From an uncultured Clostridia bacterium (GTDB taxonomy: Bacteria > Bacillota > Clostridia > TANB77 > CAG-508): 64,000 nucleotides of DNA. Position numbers and translations under genes: made by a program. Shown here in pieces: positions 18,560 through 28,782 of the stretch; positions within the stretch are counted from its first letter, which is position 1, and each line of letters begins with the position of its first letter. A model generated the notes under the pieces. The model worked only from the letters and a program-made list of their open reading frames with translations, searched no databases and was not told where the DNA came from. The DNA lies in contig CANRNR010000008.1 in NCBI GenBank assembly GCA_947632035.1, positions 1 to 64,000 on the forward strand. The letters run 5' to 3'.

Positions 18560-18730
18560 ATGTCAGAAGTTAAAGTTAATAATGGAAATATAGAAGATGC
18601 CTTAAAAAGATTTAAAAGACAATGTGCTAGAAACGGCGTACTACAAGAAGTTAGAAAAAGAGAACATTATGAAAAACCAAGCGTAAGAAGAAAGAAAAAA
18701 TCAGAGGCAGCTAGAAAGAGAAAATTCTAA
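18560..18730 (+). CDS. rpsU: 30S ribosomal protein S21
   Basis: 56 residues, basic, matching bS21 ([20 protein letters not shown] and a Lys/Arg tail ending AARKRKF). It binds the 30S platform near the anti-Shine-Dalgarno region. SD GGGAGGGG before ATG 18560. It has its own promoter and terminator and lies before the YqeY gene, a pairing seen in many Firmicutes. Confidence 0.95.
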   Translation: MSEVKVNNGNIEDALKRFKRQCARNGVLQEVRKREHYEKPSVRRKKKSEAARKRKF

Positions 18731-18740
18731 GAAATTGGAG

Positions 18741-18779
18741 GGATTAAAAGTTATGTAAAATAATTTTTAATCCTTTTTG
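18741..18779 (+). terminator. Terminator after rpsU
   Basis: GGATTAAAA pairs with TTTTTAATCC, followed by T5. Confidence 0.8.
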
Positions 18780-18809
18780 TTTTAATATTTTATAAAGGAG
18801 GAAAACCAT

Positions 18810-19250
18810 ATGTTAAAAGAAAAATTATTAGAAGATTTAAAAAATTCAATGAAGGACAAAAACAATTTAAGAAAAAATGTAATACAAATGGTAAGAGCAG
18901 CAATTTTACAAGTAGAAAAAGATAAGCAAATAGAGGTTACAGATGATCAAATTATAGATATAATTGCAAAAGAAGCTAAAAAAAGAAAAGACTCTATACC
19001 AGATTATGAAAAAAGTGGAAGAGAAGATTTATTAAGTCAAATAAAAGATGAAATTGCCATTCTAGAAGAATATTTGCCAGAGCAATTATCACCAGAGGAA
19101 ATTGAAGAAAAAGTAAAAGCAATTATAGCTAGCTTAGGTGCAAGCACTATGAAAGACATGGGAATGGTTATGAAAAAAGCCAAAGAAGAGCTAGGTGCAA
19201 GTGCTGATGGTAAAACAATAAATGAAGTTGCAAAAAAATTATTAAGTTAA
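18810..19250 (+). CDS. GatB/YqeY domain protein
   Basis: 146 residues matching the YqeY family: LLEDLKNSMKDKNNLRKNVIQMVRAAI, DSIPDYEKSGREDL and LEEYLPEQLS. The domain is shared with the GatB tail and may bind tRNA; the cellular role is unclear. SD AAAGGAGG. It follows rpsU, a conserved order. Confidence 0.85.
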   Translation: MLKEKLLEDLKNSMKDKNNLRKNVIQMVRAAILQVEKDKQIEVTDDQIIDIIAKEAKKRKDSIPDYEKSGREDLLSQIKDEIAILEEYLPEQLSPEEIEEKVKAIIASLGASTMKDMGMVMKKAKEELGASADGKTINEVAKKLLS

Positions 19251-19286
19251 TTATATAATTTATATAAAAATAGGAAAGTGGAAGTC

Positions 19287-21041
19287 ATGAAAGAAGCAAA
19301 CAAAAATAATATTAATGAAAAAGATATAACTATAAAGGAAATAAAAGAGAAAAGAGAAAAAAAGAAAAAAGAAACTAAAATGAAATTTCATATTTTAGCA
19401 TTTTTTTGTATTTTAATATTTTGCTTTTCGCTAACGCCAATAACCTTCCAAAATGATACGTATTATAGCATTGCAATAGGTGAACATATAGTGGAAACAA
19501 AAACAATTGATATGCAAGATTCGTTTTCATGGCATGAAAATTTACCATACACATATCCACATTGGCTATATGATGTAGGTACGTATTTAATATATAACTT
19601 AGGTGAAACTATAGGCATAGGTGGATTTTGTGCATTATACATTAGTACTATTTTATTTGCGATGATTTTAGGACTAACTATATATTATACAGCAAATAAA
19701 TTATGCAAAAATCCTGTAGTATCGTTTTTAATTACATTTGCAATAATGTATTTACTAAAAGACTTCATTACAGCTAGGGCACAGTTAGTAACTTACATTT
19801 TATTTGTATTAACGGTACTATTTATTGAACAATTTATAAAAACAAAGAAGAAGAGATATATAGTCTATTTATTAATAATTCCAATATTAATTGCAAACCT
19901 TCATTGTGCAGTATGGCCATTTTACTTTATACTATTCTTACCTTATATAGCAGAATATTTACTTGTAACTATAAATGATGCATATTTGTATTATACACTT
20001 AGAATTAAATGGAAAGAATGGAGATTAAAAAAGATTACCAAAAAAGGTGATTTAGAGGAAATAGGTAAAAAACAAGAAGAAATTGCACATCTACAATTAG
20101 ACAAAGAAAATGCAATTAAGATGACAGAAAAGAGAAGAGAAAAGGCCTACAAAGTAATTTTCAAAAAAGAACCAGCAGTTAAATGGCTTATTATAGTAGT
20201 AATAATTTCTATATTAACAGGATTACTTACACCACTTGGAACAGTTCCATACACATATTTAATAAAAACAATGCAAGGAAACACAGTTGATAATATAAGT
20301 GAGCATCAACCATTAGTTTTAATAAGAAATACTACGATATTATTTGTATTTGCAATATATTTATTATTATTTATTTTTACAGATACAAAAGCAAGGTTAA
20401 GAGATTTCTTCATGATTGCAGGGCTTACTTTATTAGCATTTATGTCTATACGTCATACAGCATTATTTGCAATTTTTGGTGGACTTATATTTGCAAAGTT
20501 AGCTACAAGCCTAGTTGAAAAATACGATAAAGAAGGAACAGAAAACTTAATGAAATTTACTACGATGTTTTTAGGAAAAGTTTTAACTGTTTTAATTGTA
20601 ATTTTATTAAGTATTTTAATGTATAAAAATAAAATAGGCAATAAATATGTAAATACTAGTTCATATCCAGTAGAAGCAGCAGACTACATTTTAGAAAATT
20701 TGGATATAGAAAACATAAGATTATTTAATGAATATAATTATGGAAGTTATTTATTATTTAGAGGAATACCAGTATTTATAGATTCTAGAGCAGACTTATA
20801 CTCACCAGAATTTAATGGTGTAAAAAATGCAGAAGGAAAATATGATGGTAGAGATATATTTACAGATTATATAAATACATCAACAATAGGAAATTATTAT
20901 GAAGATGAAATGGAAAAATATAATATTACACATGTTATTATTGGAAAGAAATCAAAGTTAAATATATTCTTATCAAGAGATACTAATTATATGGAACTAT
21001 ATGCAGATAATGATTTTGTAATATATCAAAGAAATAGATAA
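19287..21041 (+). CDS. Large multi-pass membrane protein
   Basis: About 584 residues from ATG 19287 after GGAAAGTGGAAG; a GTG at 19278 is also possible. A basic cytosolic start leads into roughly ten hydrophobic helices. A long charged loop (about 245-295, LKKITKKGDLEEIGKKQEEIAHLQ) is probably a cytosolic coiled coil. A periplasmic-type C-terminal domain carries NEYNYGSYLLFRGIPVFIDSRADLY. The layout resembles GT-C glycosyltransferase-like membrane proteins of clostridia. No catalytic motif is certain, so the product is left general. Confidence 0.6.
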   Translation: MKEANKNNINEKDITIKEIKEKREKKKKETKMKFHILAFFCILIFCFSLTPITFQNDTYYSIAIGEHIVETKTIDMQDSFSWHENLPYTYPHWLYDVGTYLIYNLGETIGIGGFCALYISTILFAMILGLTIYYTANKLCKNPVVSFLITFAIMYLLKDFITARAQLVTYILFVLTVLFIEQFIKTKKKRYIVYLLIIPILIANLHCAVWPFYFILFLPYIAEYLLVTINDAYLYYTLRIKWKEWRLKKITKKGDLEEIGKKQEEIAHLQLDKENAIKMTEKRREKAYKVIFKKEPAVKWLIIVVIISILTGLLTPLGTVPYTYLIKTMQGNTVDNISEHQPLVLIRNTTILFVFAIYLLLFIFTDTKARLRDFFMIAGLTLLAFMSIRHTALFAIFGGLIFAKLATSLVEKYDKEGTENLMKFTTMFLGKVLTVLIVILLSILMYKNKIGNKYVNTSSYPVEAADYILENLDIENIRLFNEYNYGSYLLFRGIPVFIDSRADLYSPEFNGVKNAEGKYDGRDIFTDYINTSTIGNYYEDEMEKYNITHVIIGKKSKLNIFLSRDTNYMELYADNDFVIYQRNR

Positions 21042-21179
21042 AACAATGAAGTGAAAAAAATCAGAAACTAAATAAGAAAGATAAATCAAAATAATAAAGT
21101 AGTAGAAATAAATTATAAAAATAAATAAAAAGCATAGTAAATCAGAATGAATAAAGTAAAAAGGAAAAAATAAAATAAA

Positions 21180-22097
21180 ATGATCGAGCAAGAAATAAAA
21201 GTAGTAGAGATAGGAAACCAAAAAAGATTAGACCAATATATAGCACAAAATAAAAGTGACCTATCTCGTACTATGATTAAAAAATTAATAGAAGAGAAGC
21301 TAATTACTGTAAACGGAAAAAATGTAAAAACATCATATACAGTACAAGTAGGTGATATTATAAAAATAGTAGTGCCAGAAGCTAAAGAAACAAAACTAGA
21401 AGCACAAGATATACCACTTAGCATTGTATATGAAGATAATGACATAATAGTAGTAAATAAGCCAAAGGGAATGGTAGTACACCCTGCAGTTGGAAATCCA
21501 GATGGAACTTTAGTAAATGCAATTATGGCACATTGTAAAGAGAATTTATCAGGAATAGGCGGAGAGCTAAGGCCAGGAATAGTACATAGATTAGATAAAG
21601 ACACCTCAGGCCTTTTAATTGTAGCCAAAAACGATAAGGCACATATTGCGATAAGTAATCAAATACAAAATAGAGAAGTTAAAAAAGTATATCTAGCATT
21701 AGTAAGAGGAAATGTACCTGAAGATGAGGCAACTATTAATATGCCAATAGGAAGAAGTACAAAAGATAGAAAGAAAATGGCAGTTACTAAAAATGGTAAA
21801 AATGCGATTACACATTTTAAAGTATTAGAACGATTTGGAAATTATACATTTTTAGAAGTTAGAATAGAAACTGGTAGAACACATCAAATTAGAGTACATA
21901 TGTCAGAAATAGGACACCCTGTTGTAGGAGATATGGTTTATTCAAATGGAAAAAACGAATTTGGTGTAGAAGGGCAAATGTTACATGCTAAAAGCTTAAC
22001 ATTTAAACATCCTACAACTGGTAAACTTTTAAACTTAGAAGCACCTTTACCAGAATATTTCGAAGATGTTTTAAATTTGCTAAGAAAGGAGAAATAA
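21180..22097 (+). CDS. RluA/RluD-family pseudouridine synthase
   Basis: 305 residues. N-terminal S4 domain (RLDQYIAQNKSDLSRTMIKKLIEE), then the RluA-type core with the catalytic Asp in HRLDKDTSGLLIVAK, GRTHQIRVHM and HPVVGDMVY. It isomerises uridine in rRNA, probably 23S as RluD does. It is followed by a structured repeat element and a second pseudouridine synthase gene. Confidence 0.9.
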   Translation: MIEQEIKVVEIGNQKRLDQYIAQNKSDLSRTMIKKLIEEKLITVNGKNVKTSYTVQVGDIIKIVVPEAKETKLEAQDIPLSIVYEDNDIIVVNKPKGMVVHPAVGNPDGTLVNAIMAHCKENLSGIGGELRPGIVHRLDKDTSGLLIVAKNDKAHIAISNQIQNREVKKVYLALVRGNVPEDEATINMPIGRSTKDRKKMAVTKNGKNAITHFKVLERFGNYTFLEVRIETGRTHQIRVHMSEIGHPVVGDMVYSNGKNEFGVEGQMLHAKSLTFKHPTTGKLLNLEAPLPEYFEDVLNLLRKEK

Positions 22098-22116
22098 TTT
22101 GCTTAAATTTATTTAA

Positions 22117-22221
22117 TAAAATATAGTGACTTTTCGTGCGATTTGCTGTCGCACCATAAAGGTGCTCCAAACGCGCTTCGCTTGAACGCTGCGCATCGCT
22201 ACTCAAAGTTACTATATTTTA
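22117..22221 (+). repeat. Structured intergenic repeat, copy 1
   Basis: A 17-bp outer stem (22117-22133 with 22205-22221, one G-T pair) encloses two small hairpins (GTGCGA/TCGCAC and GCACC/GGTGC) and a 32-bp core (22164-22195) identical to 24155-24186. The GC-rich core contrasts with its AT-rich surroundings. It may act as terminator, RNA element or mobile repeat. Confidence 0.75.
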
Positions 22222-22254
22222 TAAAAAATAATTAGTAAATAATTAAAAGTTATA

Positions 22255-22989
22255 ATGGAAGAACGATTACAAAAATTTTTAGCAAATCAAGGAATATGCT
22301 CTAGAAGGAAAGCAGAAGAATATATTTTAGATGGCAAAGTTAAAGTAAATGGTAAAATAGTAAATACACTTGGAACTAAAATAGATACTGAAAAAGATGA
22401 AATAGAATTTGAAGGTAGAGTGGTTAAAAATCAAACTACCAAAATATATATTTTACTAAATAAACCAATAGGCTATGTTACAACAGTAAAAGACCAATTT
22501 GGAAGACCTACTGTAATGGAACTTTTAAAAGAAAAAGGAAGGTCAATAAAGGCAAGTGTAGTGCCAGTAGGAAGGCTAGATATGTACACATCAGGTGCAT
22601 TACTTTTAAGCAATGATGGGGATTTTGTATATCAAATAACCCATCCAAAACATGAAATAGATAAAACTTATCAAGTTACATTAAAAGGTGAAATAACGGA
22701 AAAAGAAGTAGAAAGTTTAAGAAGCGGAGTAGATATAGGAGATTATATAACCAAAGAAGCAAATGTAAGAATAATGAAAATAGATAAAGAAAAGCAAATT
22801 TCAAGGGTAGAAATAACCATACATGAAGGAAAAAATAGACAAGTAAGGCGTATGTGCGAAGCAATAGGAAAAAAAGTATTGGCATTACATAGAAGTAAGA
22901 TAGGTAATATTTCTGTAAAGGATTTAAAACTAGGAACATGGAGATACTTAACTGAAAGTGAAGTCAAAAATTTGCTTTTTAGCAAATAA
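22255..22989 (+). CDS. RsuA/RluB-family pseudouridine synthase
   Basis: 244 residues. S4 domain (RLQKFLANQGICSRRKAEEYI), then the RsuA-type catalytic VGRLDMYTSGALLLSNDG with the Asp nucleophile, and HEGKNRQVRRMCEAIG. It modifies rRNA, probably a 23S or 16S helix. No clear SD before ATG 22255. It is the second rRNA pseudouridine synthase after the RluD-like gene. Confidence 0.9.
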   Translation: MEERLQKFLANQGICSRRKAEEYILDGKVKVNGKIVNTLGTKIDTEKDEIEFEGRVVKNQTTKIYILLNKPIGYVTTVKDQFGRPTVMELLKEKGRSIKASVVPVGRLDMYTSGALLLSNDGDFVYQITHPKHEIDKTYQVTLKGEITEKEVESLRSGVDIGDYITKEANVRIMKIDKEKQISRVEITIHEGKNRQVRRMCEAIGKKVLALHRSKIGNISVKDLKLGTWRYLTESEVKNLLFSK

Positions 22990-23081
22990 TATGTTAACAT
23001 AGTATATGTCATCAAGAAAGAAACAAGAGGAATAATAGAATATTTTAATCTTTGATTCAAGATTAGAGGAGGAAATAAAGA

Positions 23082-24023
23082 ATGGTAGAAGATAATGCAA
23101 TTAAAGCAACTGTATCACCATTTGCGATTCGCGAAGGTGAAGTAAAAGTATTTGACGGAAAAGATGGATATGTATCCATGAACCAAATTATACATAGGAT
23201 AAACATAGGACATATTACAGATATTCATTTTGCAATACTAGAATTAGTAAATGAGTTTGAATTTATAACATCAAGGCAATTACTTCAAATGTTAGAATGG
23301 AAGCACATAGAAGTAGGCTCACAAGATAAATTAAATAATAAGCTAGAACAATTAGTAAAAACAAAAATATTAACAAGATATTACTTTGATTCAGAAGATG
23401 GAAAAGGAATATATCGTATATACTGCTTAGAGAAAATGGGAAAATACCTTTTAAACTCAAGAGGTACAGAATGTAAATGGCAACCAACAGATAACACTAA
23501 ACCAGTAGCAATGATAAAGAAAAGATTAGCAGGTAACCAAACACTAATTGCATATTTAAGAAAAGTAAAAGCATTTGATTCATATAAACCAAAGCCAGCA
23601 TTTACTGCAAAACAAAGTGGAAAGCTATTTAAAGCAAGTGGTGGTAGTGTAAAATTAACTAAAAACAATAAATCTATTGAATTTGTATTTGAAGTAGTTC
23701 GTAGAGAACCTGACTGGGAAAAGAAGCTAATTGAAAAAATGAGACTATATAAAGACTTTTACGAAAACTTCCAATTAGGAGATTCTGGATTCATGAACAT
23801 ACCACAAATAATACTTGTTTGTGAAGATGAAAAACACATGGCAGAAACTTTCAAAGCAATAGTTATGAACCAAGTAGAAATAAATAATGTTAAAATATAC
23901 TATACAACAGATTTAAGACAAAATGAAGAAACGCTTGCAAAAACATTAGTAGAATTTAAACTAGACGAAGAAACTAAAAAATACAAAATGGAAAACATAG
24001 AAGTAAAACTACTTGGAATTTAA
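23082..24023 (+). CDS. Replication-relaxation-like protein
   Basis: 313 residues with a winged-helix start (ILELVNEFEFITSRQLLQMLEWK...LNNKLEQLVKTKILTRYYF) as in replication-relaxation (PF13814-like) proteins, then a middle of mixed charge and a nuclease-like C-terminal half (FEVVRREPDWEKKLIEKMRLYKDFYE, IPQIILVCEDEKHMAETFKAI). Such proteins occur on plasmids and conjugative elements but also on chromosomes of gut clostridia. SD GAGGAGG. It converges on a VirD4-like ATPase across a structured repeat, which suggests a shared DNA-transfer function; this is inference. Confidence 0.55.
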   Translation: MVEDNAIKATVSPFAIREGEVKVFDGKDGYVSMNQIIHRINIGHITDIHFAILELVNEFEFITSRQLLQMLEWKHIEVGSQDKLNNKLEQLVKTKILTRYYFDSEDGKGIYRIYCLEKMGKYLLNSRGTECKWQPTDNTKPVAMIKKRLAGNQTLIAYLRKVKAFDSYKPKPAFTAKQSGKLFKASGGSVKLTKNNKSIEFVFEVVRREPDWEKKLIEKMRLYKDFYENFQLGDSGFMNIPQIILVCEDEKHMAETFKAIVMNQVEINNVKIYYTTDLRQNEETLAKTLVEFKLDEETKKYKMENIEVKLLGI

Positions 24024-24096
24024 AATGTAGATTATGATAAAAAATTACAAATTAAATATTTATAAAAATTCAAAAAGAAGTAATTGAGAATAATAA

Positions 24097-24213
24097 AAGA
24101 ACAATAGAGCTTTTGTTTATGTCTTGCTGTCGCTAAGCAATCTGTCGATTGCTAGCTCCAAACGCGCTTCGCTTGAACGCTGCGCAACATTGCACAAAAG
24201 CTCTATTGTTCTT
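24097..24213. repeat. Structured intergenic repeat, copy 2, between convergent genes
   Basis: A perfect 20-bp outer stem (24097-24116 with 24194-24213) encloses two hairpins (TTGCT/AGCAA and AGCAAT/ATTGCT) and the 32-bp core (24155-24186) identical to copy 1. The stem sequence differs from that of copy 1 but the pairing is kept. It lies between convergent genes and probably also terminates both. Confidence 0.75.
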
Positions 24214-24306
24214 TAGTATTTAGTATTTTTTAATAGGAATCTTTTATAATTAGGTTGCGACAACAATGTGCAAACAAAAGTTATATTATTTTTTTGTAAT
24301 TATAAT

Positions 24307-26688
24307 TTACTCTCCATTTTTATTTCTTTTTAAATTAACTACAATAGCACTATCATTATCAAATAAGAAACTAGAATCAGAATCATCCATCTTAATAGGG
24401 TCTGTTTCACGATTCATGTCGTAATTATCATTACTTTTTGTTGCACCAACATAATTTCCTTGATTTTTCCTTAAAGTTTTTTTAGTAGCAGCTGATGCAT
24501 CAGCAATACCACTTGTAAATTTAGCAAAGTCATAAGTTTTAACTTTCTGAGGCTCTTTATATTTAGCTTCCATAAAGTCTACTTTACCTTTTTCAACTAC
24601 GCTCTTACCCTTGGTATCCTTAACTTTATAAATAACTTGTTTTGCCTTTAATGCCATAATCTTACCAGCTGCATAGTTTGGTTTCCATTTAAACTCAATT
24701 CCACCATATTTTTGATCATAACTCTTTTTATCAGGATCAGTATTATAATCATTTTTCCAAGTCCATTCTCTCTTATCTTGCATTTCAGTTTGCCACCACT
24801 CAACATCTTCTGGAAGTGCATTACCAAAGATGAATTTATTAACCGTGTTAGAAAGAATAAGTGATTTGAAATAATCTCCTCTATTATCAGCAGAATAATC
24901 ACCTTTAAGCTGTGTTAAGTTTTGTGAATCTAATACAGTTGCAACTTTATATTTACGATATATTGTGTAGATTGGCTCAGTTGCTTTGCAAATATAAGTT
25001 GGAAAATCGTCAATATATAAGAAATGAGGAATACGTGTACTATCATTTCCAGGTCTAGAAAGAATAGATTGTTGCATTAGTAATATGAAGAATAATCCGA
25101 ATGCTTTATGTGCAACTTCACCTAAATCTCCTCTACGTGTACATACTAAAGTAATTTCACCATTTTCTAAAATTTGATCATAATCTAAATTATTAGTACG
25201 CTTACATAAAATATTTTTAACACCAGGGTATCTAAGTAAATTGTCAAGTTCAGTTGAAGCTGTAGTAACAGAACGCTTTGCATTGATTAAGTTACTAGAA
25301 TCTGGATAAAAGTTATTTTCAAAGTAACGAATTAAAATACGATATTTCTCAGCAAGCTCTGGAATTTGTTTCATTCTTTCAACCATGTCTACAACTAGGT
25401 CAAAGTCTGTAAGTAAGCTTAACATATCCTCTAAGTTTGGAAGTAAGCCTTCATGCTCTAATGGATACATTTCTTTAAGTAAAATAGCTACATTCTCTAA
25501 AATTTGAATAGCTTCATTTTGCCTAAAAGCAAGTTCTGTATCAGGTCTACTGTGAATGAATAATCCTTTCAGTACTGAAGAAATAGCTAAACCAGTCTTA
25601 ATAGGGTCTTTATAAACAAATGGGTTTAATCCAGGTGAATCTACTCTATTAGGGTCTACAACATTTACTGGTAAATGAAAGTTTTGAGCAACTTTCTCTA
25701 TTTTTTCTACTGATTCATGCTCAGCAGATACATAAGTAATACCCATATTACGATAAACAAATTTATCCCCTGAGTTAGAAATAATCATCTTTTTCATATA
25801 ATTCTTATAAGTAGATATTTTATCAGGATTAGGAACTAACATATCTAAAGAAAAGTGTTCATTAATATAATTATTATCATAAGGGCAAGTTAATGTGGCA
25901 AGTCCAGTTTTTAAAGCAGTAAATCCCATTTCTTTAGAAACTTCTTTAAAGAATGATTTTCTTTCAATATCTCTAGCAAGCATTGGTTCATAAACCATTG
26001 TTGTTTTACCAGAACCAGAAACACCAACGATTAAGAATGATTCAAAACGTTTAGATTCTGGAATACAAACATCGGCACCACTTTCAGAGTCTGTACAAAC
26101 CTTTATTTCACAAGTGTAAATACCATGTAACTCTTTATCAGAGCTTAAAGATATTCCAGGGTAATCAAAAATAGAATCACGAATATCCTTAGTATCATGT
26201 ACTGTGAATAATAACCATTTAAATACCCTATAGAATGTAACTAAAGGTATATATAAAGCGATAGCTGTAAAGGCTGGTCTAAATAAATAGTAGAAGTTTG
26301 TAGCAAGGTCAACATAGTTTGGAAGTGAAAGTATACTAACCCAAGCTAATTGATTTAACCATTGAACAGCTGCCGATACAATCAAAATATAGAATGAAAC
26401 AAAAAATGTGTGGAATATTCTATACTTAGCCACATCTGAACTAGCAAACTTAGAAGGACCAGAAAATAAAAATGCAAAAGTTAAGCAAGCAAAAGCAATC
26501 GTGTATTGAATTGGTCCCCAATATGAAAATCCTACGCCAGTAAAGATAAGGAACAATAATTCCACTATTCTATCTATTAAAATATAAGCAGATATTAAAG
26601 TCAAAATATAAGTCGCAAACGTATTTCTATCTGTTTTTAAAAATTTCAAAAATTTATCGAATAATTTTAACAAATTTATCACATCCAA
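24307..26688 (-). CDS. VirD4/TraG-like membrane ATPase
   Basis: About 793 residues. Four N-terminal membrane segments (within about 20-165), Walker A VGVSGSGKTT near residue 219-228, Walker B FLYIDDFP near 558, then a C-terminal charged tail. This is the layout of type IV coupling ATPases (VirD4/TcpA-like), which pump DNA or protein across the membrane. The start is uncertain: TTG 26688 or GTG 26682, neither with a good SD. No relaxase or mating-pair genes lie nearby, so it could be a chromosomal relative rather than part of a conjugative element. No CGG codons seen in it. Confidence 0.7.
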   Translation of the reverse strand: MDVINLLKLFDKFLKFLKTDRNTFATYILTLISAYILIDRIVELLFLIFTGVGFSYWGPIQYTIAFACLTFAFLFSGPSKFASSDVAKYRIFHTFFVSFYILIVSAAVQWLNQLAWVSILSLPNYVDLATNFYYLFRPAFTAIALYIPLVTFYRVFKWLLFTVHDTKDIRDSIFDYPGISLSSDKELHGIYTCEIKVCTDSESGADVCIPESKRFESFLIVGVSGSGKTTMVYEPMLARDIERKSFFKEVSKEMGFTALKTGLATLTCPYDNNYINEHFSLDMLVPNPDKISTYKNYMKKMIISNSGDKFVYRNMGITYVSAEHESVEKIEKVAQNFHLPVNVVDPNRVDSPGLNPFVYKDPIKTGLAISSVLKGLFIHSRPDTELAFRQNEAIQILENVAILLKEMYPLEHEGLLPNLEDMLSLLTDFDLVVDMVERMKQIPELAEKYRILIRYFENNFYPDSSNLINAKRSVTTASTELDNLLRYPGVKNILCKRTNNLDYDQILENGEITLVCTRRGDLGEVAHKAFGLFFILLMQQSILSRPGNDSTRIPHFLYIDDFPTYICKATEPIYTIYRKYKVATVLDSQNLTQLKGDYSADNRGDYFKSLILSNTVNKFIFGNALPEDVEWWQTEMQDKREWTWKNDYNTDPDKKSYDQKYGGIEFKWKPNYAAGKIMALKAKQVIYKVKDTKGKSVVEKGKVDFMEAKYKEPQKVKTYDFAKFTSGIADASAATKKTLRKNQGNYVGATKSNDNYDMNRETDPIKMDDSDSSFLFDNDSAIVVNLKRNKNGE

Positions 26689-26823
26689 TTTATAATATAT
26701 CTCTTTATATTATCTAATAAAATCAAGAAAAAAACAAGGGTTTTTGCGAAAAAATACTTAAATTAGCATAAAATTATTATTTAAATCGTATGTATTAAAT
26801 GAATAATTTAAAAGAAGGTAAAG

Positions 26824-28422
26824 ATGAAAAAGAGAAAATTACAAAAAGAAAATTTTATGCAAAGTGTCTTAATATTAATGTTTTCACAAGTATTAATAAA
26901 AATATTGGGAGTTATATATAAATTATACTTAACAAATAGAGAAGGGTTTGGAGACAAAGGAAACGCAGTATATAGTAGTGGCTTCCAAATATATGCCTTA
27001 TTTTTAACTATTTCTTCAGTAGGTGTACCAGGAGCAGTTGCAAAGCTTGTATCAGAAAGAGTAGCAATAGGAGACTATAAAGGTGCACATAGGACATTTA
27101 AAATCGCACTTATTGCTTTTGGAACAATAGGTTTTTTATGCAGTACAATATTATTTTTAGGAGCAAAATACATATCTAATTATTTCTTACAAATACCTGA
27201 AGCAGAGCTAACATTAATTGCACTTTCGCCATCAATATTCTTAGTTTCTATTTCATGTGTAATTAAAGGATATTTTAATGGGAGAAACAATTTAAAGGTA
27301 ACTGCAAATGCACAAAGTTTAGAACAACTTTTTAAAACTGCTCTATCAGTTATTTTAGTAGAATTAACAGCGATAATATCAGGAGTAGATACTACAGTAA
27401 TGGCAGCAGGTGCAAATTTAGCAACAACTATTTCTACATTCCTTTGTTTCTTTTATTTATATAGATATTACGCAGTAATGAAAAAAGAAATAAAATTAGA
27501 AATAAAAAATACAATAAACCATAAACCTACTAGAATCAGAAAAACAATTAAGCAGATTTTTTCGGTATCTATACCAATGTCGATGTCTGCTATATTAGGA
27601 ACTATAAATAAAAATATCGATTCTATGACTGTGGTAAGAGGGCTTAAAAAGTTTTTGAGCGAAGATGAAGCTAAAGTAGAGTACGGAATTTTAAGCGGAA
27701 AAGTAGACACTTTAGTTACACTTCCAATGTCACTTAATATGGCATTTGCAACAACTCTAATTACAACTATTTCATCAGCTAAAGCAATAGGAAATGAAAA
27801 GTTAGCAAAAAGTAAGATAGAATTTTCACTATTACTTACAATTTTAATAGGCTTGCCTTGTATGGTAGGAATGATCTTATTTGCAAAACCAATTTTACAA
27901 CTCTTATTTCCAAATGCAAGCTCAGGAAGTTTTATATATCAAATTAGTTCATTAGGAATAATATTTATAATCTTAGAACAAACAATTAGTGGGGCTTTAC
28001 ATGGGTTGGGAAAAATGCTAGTTCCTGGATTTGCATTATTAGTGGGTGTTTTGGTTAAATTTATAATTAATAGCTATTTAGTTCCAATAAATCCTCAAAA
28101 ATTTATATTAGGTGGAACAGCAGGAGCGGCATTTGCAACAGTAATTTGTCATTTAATAGCTGTTGTAATTGAATTTTGTATCTTAAAAAAAGAAATCAAT
28201 CTAAACTTAGATTTTAAAAAATATATAATTAAACCAGCAATTTCAACAATAATTATGGGAATTAGTTCTAAAATATTATATGAAAGCATAAAGAAAAATA
28301 TAGGAAGAAATATTGCTTTAGTATTTTCACTAGGAATAGCTATAATAATTTATATTGCTTTCATTTTTATATTAAAAGTATTTTCAAAAGAAGAACTAAG
28401 TAAATTAAAAAGACGAAACTAA
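26824..28422 (+). CDS. MurJ/SpoVB-like polysaccharide or lipid II flippase family protein
   Basis: 532 residues with about 14 hydrophobic helices. The MOP/PST superfamily pattern is seen in VGVPGAVAKLVSERVAIGDYKGAHRTFK, FNGRNNLKVTANAQSLEQL and the late GLGKMLVPGFALLVGVLVKF. SpoVB-like members move lipid-linked peptidoglycan or polysaccharide precursors outward. SD GAAGG before ATG 26824. Divergent from the VirD4-like gene. Confidence 0.85.
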   Translation: MKKRKLQKENFMQSVLILMFSQVLIKILGVIYKLYLTNREGFGDKGNAVYSSGFQIYALFLTISSVGVPGAVAKLVSERVAIGDYKGAHRTFKIALIAFGTIGFLCSTILFLGAKYISNYFLQIPEAELTLIALSPSIFLVSISCVIKGYFNGRNNLKVTANAQSLEQLFKTALSVILVELTAIISGVDTTVMAAGANLATTISTFLCFFYLYRYYAVMKKEIKLEIKNTINHKPTRIRKTIKQIFSVSIPMSMSAILGTINKNIDSMTVVRGLKKFLSEDEAKVEYGILSGKVDTLVTLPMSLNMAFATTLITTISSAKAIGNEKLAKSKIEFSLLLTILIGLPCMVGMILFAKPILQLLFPNASSGSFIYQISSLGIIFIILEQTISGALHGLGKMLVPGFALLVGVLVKFIINSYLVPINPQKFILGGTAGAAFATVICHLIAVVIEFCILKKEINLNLDFKKYIIKPAISTIIMGISSKILYESIKKNIGRNIALVFSLGIAIIIYIAFIFILKVFSKEELSKLKRRN

Positions 28423-28782
28423 AATAAGGTAAAAAGCCAAAAAAATAGAATAAGAAAGTAAGACAAAAAAGCAAACTAAAAAATAGAATAGGAAAGTAAA
28501 ACGAGAAATCAAAACTAAAAATGAAATAAGAAGTTTAAACAAAATTAAAAAAATTATAAATAAAATATAAAAAATTTTAAAGAACCTGGTACTGTACACA
28601 AGAAGCCAAACCGCAACGTGCACAAGACTTTCAAGGCTTGAAAATGGTGCAAACTTACGGCAAAGTAAACTTTATAAGAAAAAATAAATCAAAAAAAGAA
28701 GGATTTTAGAAAAGAATGACGAATAATGATATTAGTAGATAACAATCTACATATTCAAAAATCTTATAGGAGGTAATGTTAA
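28423..28782 (+). other. Intergenic region before the HU gene
   Basis: 360 bp without a gene. Two near-copies of an AAAAATAGAATA-GAAAGTAA unit lie at about 28435-28505. A less AT-rich stretch at 28585-28670 has no obvious fold. Confidence 0.35.
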
